Below are positions 32,445-44,833 of a DNA stretch of 64,000 bases, one piece after another. Position 1 is the stretch's first letter; each line of letters starts with the position of its first letter. Under the pieces are notes generated by a model. The model was not told the DNA's origin, ran no database searches, and was given only the letters and a program-made list of their open reading frames with translations. The stretch lies in the NCBI GenBank assembly GCA_038373885.1, contig JAWZYV010002533.1:270926-334925 (forward strand), read 5' to 3'. Origin of the DNA: Cheiracanthium punctorium. Lineage: Eukaryota > Arthropoda > Arachnida > Araneae > Cheiracanthiidae. The translations under genes and the position numbers were made by a program.

Positions 32445-33737
32445 ACTAGTTATGTAACTATTTGCATGTAATTTTTATTTAGTGATCATTAAATCAATCA
32501 TAAGATGCATATAATCCCCTCTTCCCTTCAATAACGAACCATAATAAACTATCACAGTTTAAAAAATTATAAAGATAAGATCTGGGATATAATAGTAAAC
32601 TTAAAATAAGCTATGAGGTATATTAATCAATGTAACACATTAAAAATATTGCCAAAGCTGCCACTTGCACAAAATAATTTAAGGACTGTCATAAAACATC
32701 CTTCATTATAAAAGTTAGTGAAAAAAATGCGGTATGACCGATAAAGTAGTTTATGCCAAATAATCAAACGCTTAATAATAAAAAAAAAAACACTACAAAA
32801 ATACTCATAATGAAGTCAAATTAAAATTAAAAACTTCGTATTAACCCCTTAAGAGGCCTCTCTACTCACGGAAAAAAGCACAAACGGTGGCTTCCTCTGG
32901 GATGCTCTGGAAATTGGGAAAGAGGGGATAGCAATCTATGACAGTTTTATTACTCTCTTGACCACACCTCTAGTCTTCATCTTACAGAAGACCCCCAGGA
33001 GTGAGGGGGCACACACAACAACCCCTGTTCCCTCCTAGATGTTTGGAAATAAGCTATTCATTATCACCTCCGTTTGAGAACTTGGACTGTATGGGATTTT
33101 TTCTTTTTTTCCTTTTACTATAAAAATGAGTAGTTTAAATGTACTAAATATCACTTTGTTTGAAATGATTTTAAAATACTGAATATACACAAACACAACT
33201 CCGAAAAAATGTATATTTATGGAGGGATGTTTAATATATACTGTAGTATCAAATATAATGTATATTATATAGCAAAGTATTCTTTCAAATTATATTTATT
33301 CATGAAAACAATAATAATAATAATAAAATATTCAAAGTATTAATATTATGATTTGTGTGTACATACATTAAAATGCTGAATAAAATTTCCATTAGAAGTC
33401 AAATTAAGTAACATAAAAATATTACACATTATCTGCAATTCTGTTAGACAAAAAAGAGAGTTTTTTTTCCATTTTTAATACGTATTCATGTTTTTATTTC
33501 AGAAATTGAAATGTGAAAATACAATATTTTTAATAGCTCTTTTATTCAACAAGATAATATAAAGGTCATTAAAAGAGACAATTAGATAATTTACGATATC
33601 AATTATACTTCCATCCTCTCTCCTTCGGGAAAAAAAAAGAAAAAAAAAAAGAGAGAGATGGGGGGGGGGGGTTGGGGAGACAGAAAAGAGAGAGAGAACG
33701 AAAAGAAAAAAGAACACAATTATTGATCGAACAAAAC

Positions 33738-33893
33738 GCATCGCCCCCGCCCCCGAGAAAAAAGAAATTAATGTAAAAGATCCTATTTTACTTCCATAAA
33801 ATAGATGTATTTGTCAATCTTCTAACTAATCGCCCCCACAGACAAACTAATCGTATCCCCCCCCCCTGACAAACTTGTATTAATCCGCCACTG
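33738..33893 (-). repeat. Repeat unit matching the 140-bp tandem array at 55 kb
   Basis: Inverted relative of the units at 54908-55330. Shared words on the opposite strand are AGATCCTATTTTACTTCCAT and CTTGTATTAATCCGCC. It begins and ends in C-runs, probably a single non-autonomous element copy. Confidence 0.75.
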
Positions 33894-34017
33894 ACAAAAC
33901 GATCTATCTGTGGTTGCTATTTCATATAAACAGTGGTCCAAAGAGATAAGTAATAAACGGTATAGGCACATTTTAGATTACGTTTTTGGCAGTAAAATTA
34001 TAATTATGAAAAATAAA

Positions 34018-34617
34018 AAACTCAATTTTCAAATCAAATACTTTCAAAAAGAAATAATTATTAATTTTAAAAATCTGATAAACACTACAACTTATACATA
34101 ATTTTATCACAAATTAAGATAATGAAAAGAAATTGCTCCCAAAAATTTCTATACTGATTACAAAATTAACACTCAAATATTTCCTTCTGAAAGGAAATAT
34201 AGTGACAACTAATTCACAGCATGACTTATTTTTAATACTGTTGCGCTTTCATCAGTCTTTTTTTCCCCCTGTTCTCGATATTTACTTCGTCTAGAGAGAC
34301 AAGTAGTAAATTGTGCCTCTGTACATTTTATATTTTCCCTATATTAATTTCCATCATTATTGTCTAAATGCCAAACTCAGTTTTTCAAATCGAATGCTTA
34401 AAAAAAAAAAAAACATTTTAAAATCAAATAAACAAGTTGTACTATGCAAAAGAACTATTTATCACAAACCAATGAAAAGGAATTGAGCACAAAAATTATT
34501 ATAAAGTTTGCAAAACTGACAGTTAAAAATTTCTTTCTGAAAGAAAATATGAAATTATATAGACAACTAATTCACAGCATGACTGAATATTTATTTTTAA
34601 TGCTATTGCACTTCGGG
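34018..34617 (+). repeat. Diverged tandem duplication, about 360-bp period
   Basis: The segment 34018-34248 recurs at about 34377-34617. Shared words include ACAACTAATTCACAGCATGA and TTTTTAATGCTATTGC-like ends. One copy is open for 67 codons and the other for 63, but frames are not preserved. No gene called. Confidence 0.7.
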
Positions 34618-35116
34618 ATTTTTATTTCCCGAACATGTACCATGTAAAGAAAGTATTGTAATCATGAAAAAATTTGGCTTCGAGATTTTGGTGTATTGAC
34701 ACGTTTTGAGGTCTTCTGAATTCAGTTATGCTGTTTTTTACGAGATGTGTGTGTGTGTGTGAACACGGTAGCTCCTAAACGGAGCATTAAATTGAGCTCA
34801 AATTGGGTATATGTGTTACAAACCACCGTCACAAGACCGGTATTGATTTTGGTATATGTAGGACTTATAGTTTTTCTACAGAGCTAAAGATTTCTTTTAT
34901 ATTATGGCCTATGGGGAGAAAGTCTTGAAAGTGCGCTAGCTTTTAAATGGTGCATTCGATTGAGTTTCAATTTGGTATACGTATATGTTTGAATTATTCA
35001 TCGATTAAAATTTATTTAAATGCTTGGTAATGATCTTAATCGTAAGTGTTCGGGAAGTCGAGTGGAGTCACTCCAGATTTTTTTTTTCCTGTTCTCTATA
35101 TTTAATTGGTGTATAG

Positions 35117-35803
35117 CAGGGTTGTCCAACATATGGCCCGGCGATTGTTTGAATCCTACCCACTTACTACTTTTTGAAAATCGCAGAAACAGTCTAGAAA
35201 TCCTTTTTAGTAGTATTTCAAGTGGAAAAGCAAGTAGTTCCAAGAAATGCTGCGGCGAATAAACTTAAATTTTAAGAATGCTACTAAGATCAGTTTTTGA
35301 TTGTCCAAGAAATTGCGAAGGGGGAGACAAACCTTTATCTGATAGAAATTTTGTAAAAGACTGCTCGAGCCTGTTTACATCCGTCTCTTGTACTGTGTCT
35401 CATATTGCTGTGAACAGCTATTTTCGAGGATGAAAACCATGGGCGCCCATAGGAATTTTTCTAGGGGGGGGGCAAACTCCAAAATTTTTTTTCTAGAGGG
35501 GGCAAATTTCAAACCTTTAACAAATTTAGTTATGGTTTTGTCATTTGTATACATCATGAGACATCAACCTAAAACTCTAGGGGGGGGGGCAAGTGCCCTA
35601 CCTTGCCCCCCCTTATGGGCGCCCATGATGAAACCCGTGAAAACGAGATCTAGTTTTCTTCTGACCGCGAAACATTTTGTAGGAATTTTGCATTAGCAAT
35701 GTCAAGTGTACAGGCAGACATTGACTATTTGTTAAGCAAAAGTAATGCCAACCCTCACATAATTCTATGTTTGGATGTAATGAAAATAAATGCGGTAATA
35801 AAA
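35117..35803 (+). pseudogene. hAT transposase remnant (Buster/ZBED-like C-terminus)
   Basis: The left end CAGGGTTGTCCAACATATGG resembles known hAT element ends. The plus strand then encodes the hAT C-terminal dimerisation motif: YCCEQLFSRMK at 35410-35437, interrupted by a 190-bp MITE, then KPVKTRSSFLLTAKH (35634 on), a stop near 35694, and VQADIDYLLSKS. This is the hATC region, whose usual pattern is an S/C-x-E-xx-F-S motif followed by K(S/T)-R and a closing helix. Upstream domains are absent, so the gene suffered a large internal deletion. The MITE happens to keep the reading frame open, giving a 102-codon chimaeric ORF at 35388-35696. Confidence 0.7.
35438..35627. mobile_element. 190-bp MITE inside the hATC coding sequence
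   Basis: Terminal inverted repeats are CATGGGCGCCCATA on the left and, reverse-complemented, CATGGGCGCCCATAAG on the right. Flanking 8-mers are ATGAAAAC (35430-35437) and ATGAAACC (35628-35635), one mismatch apart. G-runs are inside. Non-coding. Confidence 0.85.
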
Positions 35804-36758
35804 CAGGGTTTCTACAGACCTGAAAATTCAGGGAAAGTCAGGGATTTGGGAAAAAAGTCAGGGAAATCTGAAGAAATTGAAGAAAGGCCAGGGAAATGCA
35901 AGAATATGCGGCAAAATCAAGAAAATACTTCCTGTTCGAACCTAATTGTAGAAATTGTTTTATTTTCATTTTCTTATTTAACCTTATAGATAATTTTAAA
36001 ATGTGTCCTTTATGAACATATCTTCTTCAGTTGAAATATGCTTAATTTCATAGGCGCACCCACGGAGGGGTCTATGGGGGCTCAAGCCCCCCCCTAAAGG
36101 TGAAAAGTTAGAAGTGAAAAGCATTAAAAATTGAAAATTGCCCCCCCATTAATTAAATTTTTCTTTTTAAAAATTGTCTTCAAATTATTTCTGAAGTGTT
36201 TTTTACAAAAAAGAAAAGAAAAAAAAGTCAGTTTTTACATAATTACGTACAGTTAGTGTACGACGCACAGTTAAACTCGGTTTCAAGGATGCTGAAAAGA
36301 TCAGACAATTATTTGAGTATAACGAGTGACATTGCCTGTGGGCATGTTGTTCTATGGGCAAGTCAAGTGGCACATAATATTTTGACGTTATAAGAGAGTT
36401 ATAAATATAATCGAGGTCACTATAACCGAGGTCAGCAGAATTTGTTGTCCAGCCCCCCCCCCCTAAACTAAAATCCTGGGTGCGCCACTGCTTAATTTGA
36501 TCCTAAATTATTATCAAACATGGTTTTTGTTAGAATCCAGTGATGTCAAATAATATTTTTGTGTATATTGATTTTATTATTATTATTATTTGTAAAAAAG
36601 GGGCAAAATATATAAAAAGTTATTAATTAAATTATGTAAAATTAAAAACAGAAACGCAAAATTCAGGAAAGCACGCTCTTTAAAAAGTCAGGGAAGAGCA
36701 TGATAGATGTCAGGGAAAAGTCAGGAAAGCAAAAGCTGTGAAATCCGTAGAAACCATG
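35804..36758. mobile_element. hAT MITE with CAGGGTTTCTACAGA ends, copy 1
   Basis: The left end CAGGGTTTCTACAGACC and the right end, reverse-complemented CATGGTTTCTACGGATT, are inverted repeats. Interior words AGTCAGGGA are repeated many times. Flanking 8-mers TAATAAAA and TAAAAAAA differ at one base. A second copy at 44834-45342 lacks the inner insertion, which confirms that 36049-36490 was added later. Confidence 0.8.
36049..36490. mobile_element. 442-bp hAT MITE nested in the previous element
   Basis: Ends are CATAGGCGCACCCA and, reverse-complemented, CAGTGGCGCACCCA. The 8-bp duplication CTTAATTT is present at 36041-36048 and 36491-36498. The uninterrupted target is seen in the paralogous element near 45072-45080. 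A 65-codon ORF inside has no recognisable domain. Confidence 0.9.
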
Positions 36759-36893
36759 TAAAAAAATGTAAGAAATTTTAATATCCAATTTTACGAATTA
36801 TGTGTAATGTGTTTATTTTGTAGAACTCGTAAGGAAGGATTTATGATCACCACTTTAACGTCTTATTCTCAACTAGCATCCACTTAATTTTTG

Positions 36894-37560
36894 AACTGGA
36901 TTAAAAAATTGTGTTTTCCAAAAGTAAAATACGACCCTGTGGACTATCAACTACATCATTTCATAAAATTCCGTAGACATAAAACACAGTATTTACAGTA
37001 CATAAAAATACACTTATTTACATTGCATGTGCTGAGAAAAAAATATCAAACAAAACCTTAGAAAAAAAAAAAACCGCTATTCTGGTTTAAATTCCGAAGA
37101 TAACTGTACTACCAATAAGTTGTAAACAAATAACATATATCAAGGGGTGCTCGTTTCGCATCAGCTGTTTGTAATGTATAACATACAATAAATGAATTGG
37201 ATTAAAAAATGAGTTTTCCAAAAGTAAAATATGACCCTCTGAACCAGTGGCGTATGCAAGAGGGTGGGTTCAAACCCTCCTTGCCAAAAATGTTTTAATA
37301 AAATGTCCATAAATTTTCACTATTACGCATTTTAACACAAAGTTATGGCTATAACCCCCCCCCCCCCATTTGAAGGAAGTCTGCATACGCCACTGCTGTG
37401 AACTATCAACTGCATCATTTCATAGAACTCCGTATTAGACACTCACATAAAGCGCAGTATTTACAGTACATAAAAATACACTTATTTACATTGCATTTGC
37501 TGAAAGAAAAAAATACCTTACAATACCATACAACAAAAAAAAAGGCTATAGAAGGTTTTA
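36894..37560 (+). repeat. 300-bp-period tandem duplication, second unit interrupted by a MITE
   Basis: 36894-37095 recurs at 37194-37560, for example the long shared stretch around TACAGTACATAAAAATACAC. The second unit contains the 151-bp MITE at 37245-37395. The first unit shows the uninterrupted site. Non-coding. Confidence 0.85.
37245..37395. mobile_element. 151-bp hAT MITE
   Basis: Ends CAGTGGCGTATGCA and, reverse-complemented, CAGTGGCGTATGCAG are nearly perfect inverted repeats. Flanking 8-mers CTCTGAAC and CTGTGAAC differ at one base. The empty site is in the neighbouring tandem unit near 36936. Confidence 0.9.
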
Positions 37561-38442
37561 ATTTCATTTCTTATTAATTTTATTTTAAATCTTTTTTATC
37601 TTCATCATGTTTAATTGCGTCAATAATGTAAGAAGGATTTCTGAATCGAAGAGACATTTTGTAAGGTGGATCAATGAGCTCCGGGAGAATGCACACTGCT
37701 CAAAGCAAGACTTGAGAGCAGTAAAATAACAACACTTGTTACTACAAAAGGCTTTGCAAAAGGCACTGAGCCAGATGATTTTACAGATACACACACAAAC
37801 GAAAGTTGAAATGTGAAGAGAATGTTTCTGGAGGCACTGGGGTGGGAAGTGAAGACACCACAGGGGGTCAATGGGTCAATATACGCCCACCTCATCCCTC
37901 ACCGCAACTAATGGTTACCAAAGTGGGGGGATGAAATTCGCGTCGAAATCATACATTTCATAGCATATAACGTTTACATTTAATTGAAAATAACGAAAAG
38001 TTGTCATTGAAAAAACACGAAAAAAGCATGTAAAAATAGTGAGATGGCCATACAATGACTTATGCGAGTTAAAATTTTGCTAAAGAGCGGGATTTTGAAA
38101 TAACGGATCGTCAAAAATGAAAATAACGGTTTTAGAATTTGTGTTGCTTTTCAGATTGCAATAAAATCTCTTTCGGCTTAATTAACCCAAATCTGACTCA
38201 CGCAATACTTGCAAACAGTTCTCAAGATTCACACAAGAAAATTTCATGCAAAAATACCAAATACTTTCCGAGAAAAATTATTAGGCGTTAAGGCACTTTT
38301 CTTCATAGGAAAGCATTGGGACGTGAATCTCCGCAAGCCGAGTAGAGAGGCCTCTTAAGCGGTTTGCCCGTACAGTGTACGTGCTACCCAAAATTGGCTT
38401 CAACTGGTTTGCCCATATAGCGTACGGGCATCGGTATTTTCG

Positions 38443-39796
38443 GTGTATACGCCATTTGGTATAAAAAGTGTCTACCCCCATCTTGAAGGGGAGTTCCTGA
38501 CGGGAGCTGGGGGATCAGTTAAAAATTAGGTTTCTGTAAGATCGCCGCGTTGGTCAGGGACACAGGGAGTGGGGGGGGGGACGTTCCTGACACCTGTTAC
38601 CCAGCTATTTTGTTAGGAAGGAAAGAGTGCCCATATTTGACCGCAAAGCTTTTGGAACACCTTTAAAGGCCGTTAAAAGGGCTAAATTGTGTCAACAGCG
38701 GTGTGCTGTATCGTCATAAAAGGTAGATCGGCGGATACGGATATGAAAACGAATAGGTTTTTTTTTTATATATATCCGTGGATACGGATATTAAACGGAT
38801 CATTTCTTTCTCATATCCGAGAATACAAAAATGAAACGGATCGCTTCTTTCTCGAATACGAATACTGGAATTCGAATACGGATGACTTTGTTTGGGAATT
38901 ATTAGAAGAACACGTTAACTTATTTTTAAACGAACATTTGTTTTAAAATTGAAAAGAATTTAATCTTTTCTGCTGTTATTTCGATATGTGACCCCCTCAA
39001 ATCTTTCATGTGCCCCTCCAAATTTTCATTTGGTATGGGAGCGGTGATAATTCTTCTTTAGAAAGCTAAACTTTTCCTAAGTATTTTAAGAGTAGCAATC
39101 GGTGGGGGGGGGGGGGGCACGTGTCCCCTCTCTGTCCCCAAAACTTTTATTTTAAACATTTATTTGACGGGTCATTTTTAACTGTTCCAAAAAAACAAAA
39201 AAAAAACCCCTCCAATCTGCGTCTTGAGAAAATATTATTTAAAAGAAACTATTCACTGTCAGATTAGCTTAAGTTAAACAAGGTTATTTTTTAACCACTT
39301 CGTTTAAACAATTTTTCTCATTCCCAACAGGTTGTGGTTTTAAATGCTTTCTAAACATTAGTGTTTCTTTGAAATATTTATTCATTTTTTATTTTATTTT
39401 TTAGTGCAATACAAAGTATTTTATGCAAAAATGTTTTATTTGTTGAGCGAAAGTGAATAGGATTTTCCCTTTTCTTAATAATACTCTCAAAGTTTTACAT
39501 CAAGTTATATTAATCGTTATAATAGATTTTTTGCATTCTATTTTATCTTGCTGTATTTTATTCATAGATGAAGTTCAACATTTTATAAGTTATCCTTCTA
39601 AATAAATTTATAATTCACCATTCTTGCGTATTTCAGCAAGTTTTTTTCAGTTTATCTTAAAAGTTAAATAAGGTATAAGTTTTATAAAGAAGAGAGCTGT
39701 ATAGGATATAAATTTATCTAATAAAAAATAAGAAAAAAAATTAATCAAGTACCTTTTACATTGTAGTATAAATAATTTTTACTAATTTCATGACAA
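38443..39796 (+). repeat. 1.2-kb dispersed repeat, copy 2
   Basis: Direct match to 3974-5215. It differs by indels, G-run length and substitutions. An 85-codon ORF within it (38689-38946) is not preserved in copy 1. Immediately after the shared end comes TA and a different inverted-repeat end at 39800. Confidence 0.85.
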
Positions 39797-39799
39797 TTA

Positions 39800-39995
39800 C
39801 ACTGTTATAAATATAAGTTCAACCTTTCACCAAATAACCGGTGAAAACAGAGAGCTACAAGCAATGTCATAAACCTTTAACCGCTTTTGTGGTTCATTTG
39901 AAAATTCCTGAAAAATTCTAACCCAGGTCGAACCGAATTATCGGAATTTTAGGTTCGATATACGAAAAGTCGAATTTTCGGTGAAACCAACCAAA
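39800..39995 (+). mobile_element. Left half of a TA-flanked CACTGTTA MITE
   Basis: CACTGTTATAAATATAAGTT after a TA is similar to the reverse complement of the sequence ending at 55750 (CACTGTTAGAAAAATAGTTC). Both continue into TTTCACC and CCGGTGA-like words. This fits a Tc1/mariner-type MITE family. The other end of this copy was not located. Confidence 0.45.
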
Positions 39996-39999
39996 ACAA

Positions 40000-42480
40000 T
40001 ATGGCTGCCCACGCTGCTCGCTCGCGTAGGATAGAGGGGATTCCGTAAAGGTAAGAAAAGTGTTAATTTTTTCTCATTTTGAATCAATTAAGTCTATGAA
40101 CAATGTATAATAGTTTTTGAATAAGTGAAAATATTAAGATATCCACACATTATGCCATGGTGATGGGCATGGCCTAACCCTAATCATACGCGATCGACTG
40201 ATGACACAAAATGAATCAATTATAATATTATTTTGGCAAATGGTCACGAATAACAGCTTGATAGTTTTTGAAATTGAAACGATATACATTTAAAATGGGT
40301 CGGCTAATAAATTATATTACATTACTGAATACTTCTGTTTGTCATGCTTCAACTCGTAATTGCGGGTACGTTAACCCTAATAATCGACGGTGTTGTTTAC
40401 TTATACCGTACTTCCCCTTGGAAACTGTTTGTATTGTATTTGATTATTTTTGTCTGTTTGTATTGTATTTGATTATTTTGTTTACTTTTGTCTGTTTGTA
40501 TTGTATTTGATTATTTTGTTTACTTTATATATAAGATTGTATACTTAAGTTTGTATTATCACAAATATTAGTGGCAGACTAATAACAAGCATGAAAGTTT
40601 TCAGTCTTTGACAACATCATTGATGCATTTGAGATGTAGTATTTAAATTAGGTTAATGAATTTAGTTATCCTGAATACAGTTTTATAATGAATATTAGTT
40701 AATTTAATAATGAACACATATAAAAGAATAACAGATAATGTGCGAAATGCATAATAATTTATTTGTTCTGTATGATTCTCATCAAAGTTCAGTCTTTTTA
40801 GCCGTTTTGTGCTTTCATGCCTGTAATAAGGAGGGAGGGACATAGACTTAATAAGGGCAAGAGGGACAACTGCCCCCCTAAAATTCAAGAAAATTTAGAT
40901 GTCACTTGTTTGAAAACAGTATTTTCTATAATAGGAAACACCCCTTCCTTTTCCCCAATGTTGCATGCCCATTTACTCCCATGAGGAGGGCAGTCCGCCC
41001 TGTGCCCTGACTGTACCTAGAAGCAACATATTAAAAAAATTTCACGTAAGCCCTGTTACAGAAAGAACTTATACATTTTCAGCTAAAGACACTAAATCAA
41101 TGACATTCGGTATGCAAAAAAAAGTAAATAGGAAACAAAACTAATTTATACAGTGCATGAAAATTTGGGCAATGTTTTCATAATTAGAACTAATAATAAC
41201 AATAAATAGATAGTACTGCATTGCACATAGATCCGAATGTTATTTCTTTAAAAATTCATAACTTAAAAAGCCTTGCCAGTTTAAAAATTTGCAATCTTAT
41301 AAAGCAGTAATAGGTGATTAAAATATAAAAAATCAAGGAAAACAAAAAGGGCAAGTTTTGAGATATTCAAGGCCAAGTCATAAATTGTCAATCAGCTGAA
41401 GCGTTGTCAGACAAAAGAGTAATTTTATGGCGTGATTAAATATTGCTTTTATGTTTTACGCTAGGGATGATCCGGATAATGATTTGCCGAATATCGCATA
41501 TATCCGAAGGTCTTTTGACTGGCATATATGGATATCCGGCATTAGATATGCTTTTAATTATGGTTTATGTTTATTGCTTTTTTTAAATATAATCTTAGTA
41601 GCAGAATTATCTACACCAGTCTGCAATGCAGATTTAAAAATACAAAAATAGTCTGCAAGGTAATCTTCGTTGAAAAATAAAGGCTTATACAGCTACACGA
41701 AATCTAAAAAATATTCACCAGATGGTTTATTTTTTACAGTAATTTTTTAATCTCCCTGGCCTGAAAGACCAGGTGCACATCTTGCTGGGTCAAATATGAA
41801 ACGGTAACCAGGAAAAAAAAAAAACTCATTTTAAGTTTTCATAAATATGCAAAATGAATTAACTGCTATTTTTTAAAAATAAAATATGCGCGTAAACAAA
41901 AATTATCTTTTCACAAATATTTAAAAAGATTTTAATAATATATTAAATAAAACATTTGGATATTAAATTTTCCAATATTTTAATTTGTCATGTTTTATAC
42001 CATATGAAATTTAATATTTTGTTTAAAATCTAACTAATTAAGTATTTGTTTATATTAATTATAAAAGCAAAATATCCAATATTATTTCACGGTGTAAAAT
42101 ATTAATTTAACATAATTATTTGTTGCTTCTACCCTTTACAAATAAAAAAAAGGAAAACAAAAATATTAATCTAAAAAAAATTACTATCAAAAGAATGTTA
42201 ATTCATACTAAACTGTAAATAAACAGTCAGTGTGAACCTAAACATCCATTTTAAATTTAAAAAATAATTAAACAATAAAATTCAATTTAAAATAAAGCCA
42301 TTAAAATAAAATCATAAAACACATCGTCATCATTAGCAGGTAGCTATTTTCAGAAATAAAAAGCCGGCTTTAGGATTACCGTGTCTTAACTTCAGATCCT
42401 CAAAGAGCAGGATTACCATAAAGGCTTCCTTTTTCACGGCAAGAAAAAGTCGCCAAAACAAAAGTGCACCAAAAGGATAC
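40000..42480. other. Gene-free stretch
   Basis: A short ORF starting ATGGCTGCCC near 40.00 kb, followed by AAAGGTAAG, could be a small exon with a splice donor, but support is weak. Sequence near 41.45 kb (CTAGGGATGATCCGGATA) resembles the end of a hAT element. Otherwise AT-rich with no genes. Confidence 0.35.
40428..40530 (+). repeat. Minisatellite TTTGTATTGTATTTGATTAT
   Basis: Three near-identical copies of this word with 33- to 42-base spacing. The copies encode in-frame YCI/VFDYF-like repeats in a chance ORF. Confidence 0.85.
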
Positions 42481-42488
42481 TAAAGCTG

Positions 42489-42737
42489 CAGTAGCGGATC
42501 CAGAAATTATTTTTGGGAGGGGCTAAACTTTGAAAAAAGCTTATTTCACCCAAACAAAATGTACGATGAAGCAAAATTTTAGTATAAAGTAATGTAAAAC
42601 TTTTTGGGAGGGGCTAAGTTATAAAAAAAAAGATCATTTTATCTACTTAAAGTGTATAATAAAGCAGAATGTTACCCTTTAGCAATCTTTTTTGGGGGGC
42701 TGAAGCCCCCCTAGCCCCTCCCCTGGATCCACTACTG
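42489..42737. mobile_element. 249-bp hAT MITE, perfect 8-bp target duplication
   Basis: Ends CAGTAGCGGATCCAG and, reverse-complemented, CAGTAGTGGATCCAG. TAAAGCTG is duplicated at 42481-42488 and 42738-42745. The interior is the same family as 53970-54231 (shared AGCTTATTTCACCCAA word). Confidence 0.93.
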
Positions 42738-42749
42738 TAAAGCTGTACT

Positions 42750-44380
42750 ATATTTTCAAATTTTTATTGATCATTGTTGCTTGAAATACCTGTAATAGGC
42801 AAAACGAAGTACATTTTTACTGCACAAGGGGCGAAAAAAGCAAAGTTGAGTTATAATCACAATATTACAGAGCTCATGTTAACCAGTGATCAATCTAAGG
42901 TTTTTGCAGAAGAGTAGAAGTACTCCTTAACCTTTTTAGAAGGAGTATTTTCCTGTCCACAGGAATAATTAAAGCAACGGAAATTGCATTTAACACATCA
43001 ATCGTACATAATAACTGTTACACAATCTATGTACACTGTTAGTGTTAACTGTAAATTTCACTGTTTACATTAAAAGTTATTTTAGATTTCAGAGTTGACT
43101 GTAAATAAAAATCATTTATAAGGGGAAATCTCGCCGAAATCACGGATCATATAACAGAATTTTATCTGGGTTCCAGAACATCGTTCTGGCTCACAAAAAA
43201 GTACCGGAACGTCATTCTGGTCCCACTAAACCCCTGGTAGTAACTCATAAACATGACTTAATAAAAACAGGCTTGACCTAAAGAAGCTTTCAGCTTAGCA
43301 CCCATTTAAAGACAGGTTTTACATTTAATATTTTGTTGGGAGGACCAAACACAACCCCTTTGGCTTCGTCTCTTGAGATTTCAGTATAAACTTTAACATT
43401 AACATTCTTCTAGAAAAATTGAAACTGCAATTTCAAATCTTCAATATATTCGGTGGCACACCTAGTAGTCAAAATGTTGTGTGTTAGAAATGCAGTGTCA
43501 ATATAAAAGTAAATAAAAGAAAGGATGCTGGTTTTATGTTATAAGCTGGTGTGTGTTAGGGACATTTCTGAGCGGTTAATTAAAAAAAATAAAGGTAAGT
43601 GCTTTTTTTTAACGAATCTTTGTGATGTTTAAGGTTTTTAATGTGAATTTTACATTGATATTTGATGTTTTTATGTTGTCATAAGTGTTATTTATGTGCT
43701 ATTCTAATCATACTGACTTTATATGAGGTGTACAGCTAGGTTGTTTAATCCACTGATGTTTTTTGAGTTGAAAATGGGCCAGCATTTGCCCAGTTTACAT
43801 TAGTTGTACAACTAGGTTGCTTAATCCACTGTAGTTTTTTTAGTTAAAAACAGTCCACTGTTTGCTCATTTTAAATTGCCTGTTACTGAATTTGCTGACA
43901 TTTTTTTAGGTTAAATATGCATGGTGTATTTTGTTTTAATGTTTTTGTTAGTGGAATATATGTAAATTTTAAAAAAAATGTGTTAAAATACTTTGCTGAT
44001 CGTGCAAAATGGTTGGCGACAGCCACCAAAAGCTCCAGTGACTGTCGCCGTGTTTACATCGGGTGCGCACCAGCTTGTATGATTTTACCGGAAAAAGTAA
44101 TAGCTCAATGATCTAAGAAAACTAATGCAAATAAAACGAAAAAAGAAGAAAACACATCTATATGCAATGCAGTACCATCTATTTATTGTTATTATTAGTT
44201 CTAATTACGAAAACATTGCCCAAATTTTCATTCTTATTTATCTACATAAAAATTATGTAACAGGCATACTTACTCAGCCATTTGTTTATGATATGTATAC
44301 ATAGTGTTCATATTTTTAGGCCTGATAAGTTATTCATGCATTGTATAAATTTGTTTCTTTTACTATTTACTTTTTTTTTT
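42750..44380. other. Gene-free stretch
   Basis: No convincing coding sequence. AAAGGTAAGT near 43.59 kb is splice-donor-like but has no ORF before it. Words CTAGGTTG(T/C)TTAATCCACTG are repeated at about 43735 and 43812, a short local duplication. Confidence 0.4.
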
Positions 44381-44833
44381 GGGGGGGGGGATAATACCGT
44401 AAGCAGGTGCAGGTTGAGTTGGCGACCTTTTTTTTTGTCGCGTCTAACCTTGGCGACTTTGCTTTCTCGCCAAACATAACATAAACATATGTAGTTATAT
44501 AAGGAAAAATAAACCCCAAAACTACAATACACTTATCTAAACACCTTATTAAAACATTTGTAGACTTACTTAAATCCAATTACAAACAAAATGAACATAA
44601 ACAAAGCACTACCTCTGGGCTATGGGTACGTTAAAAAAAAATAATATAAAACGTTCAAAAGAGGCAAAATACTAAAATATGTTTCTGCAGAAAAATATAC
44701 AACAAAATTTCCCTTAAAATGTTAAAATCACAGTTTAAAATTAATAGAAAAACACTCAAATAAACAGACTACCTCCCCCCCCCCTCCCAAGATTCATTCA
44801 ATTTTAATATCTTCAAAACACACAAAATTTACA

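Noticed and set aside
40000..40060. ATGGCTGCCC start followed by AAAGGTAAG as a host first exon
   Set aside because: The short frame reaches a stop (TAA) before the donor-like sequence, and no continuation was found.
40268..40510. 80-codon ORF with repeated YLIIL/FDYF-like segments
   Set aside because: Its second half is the translated 33- to 42-bp minisatellite, so the apparent hydrophobic segments are not evidence of a membrane protein.
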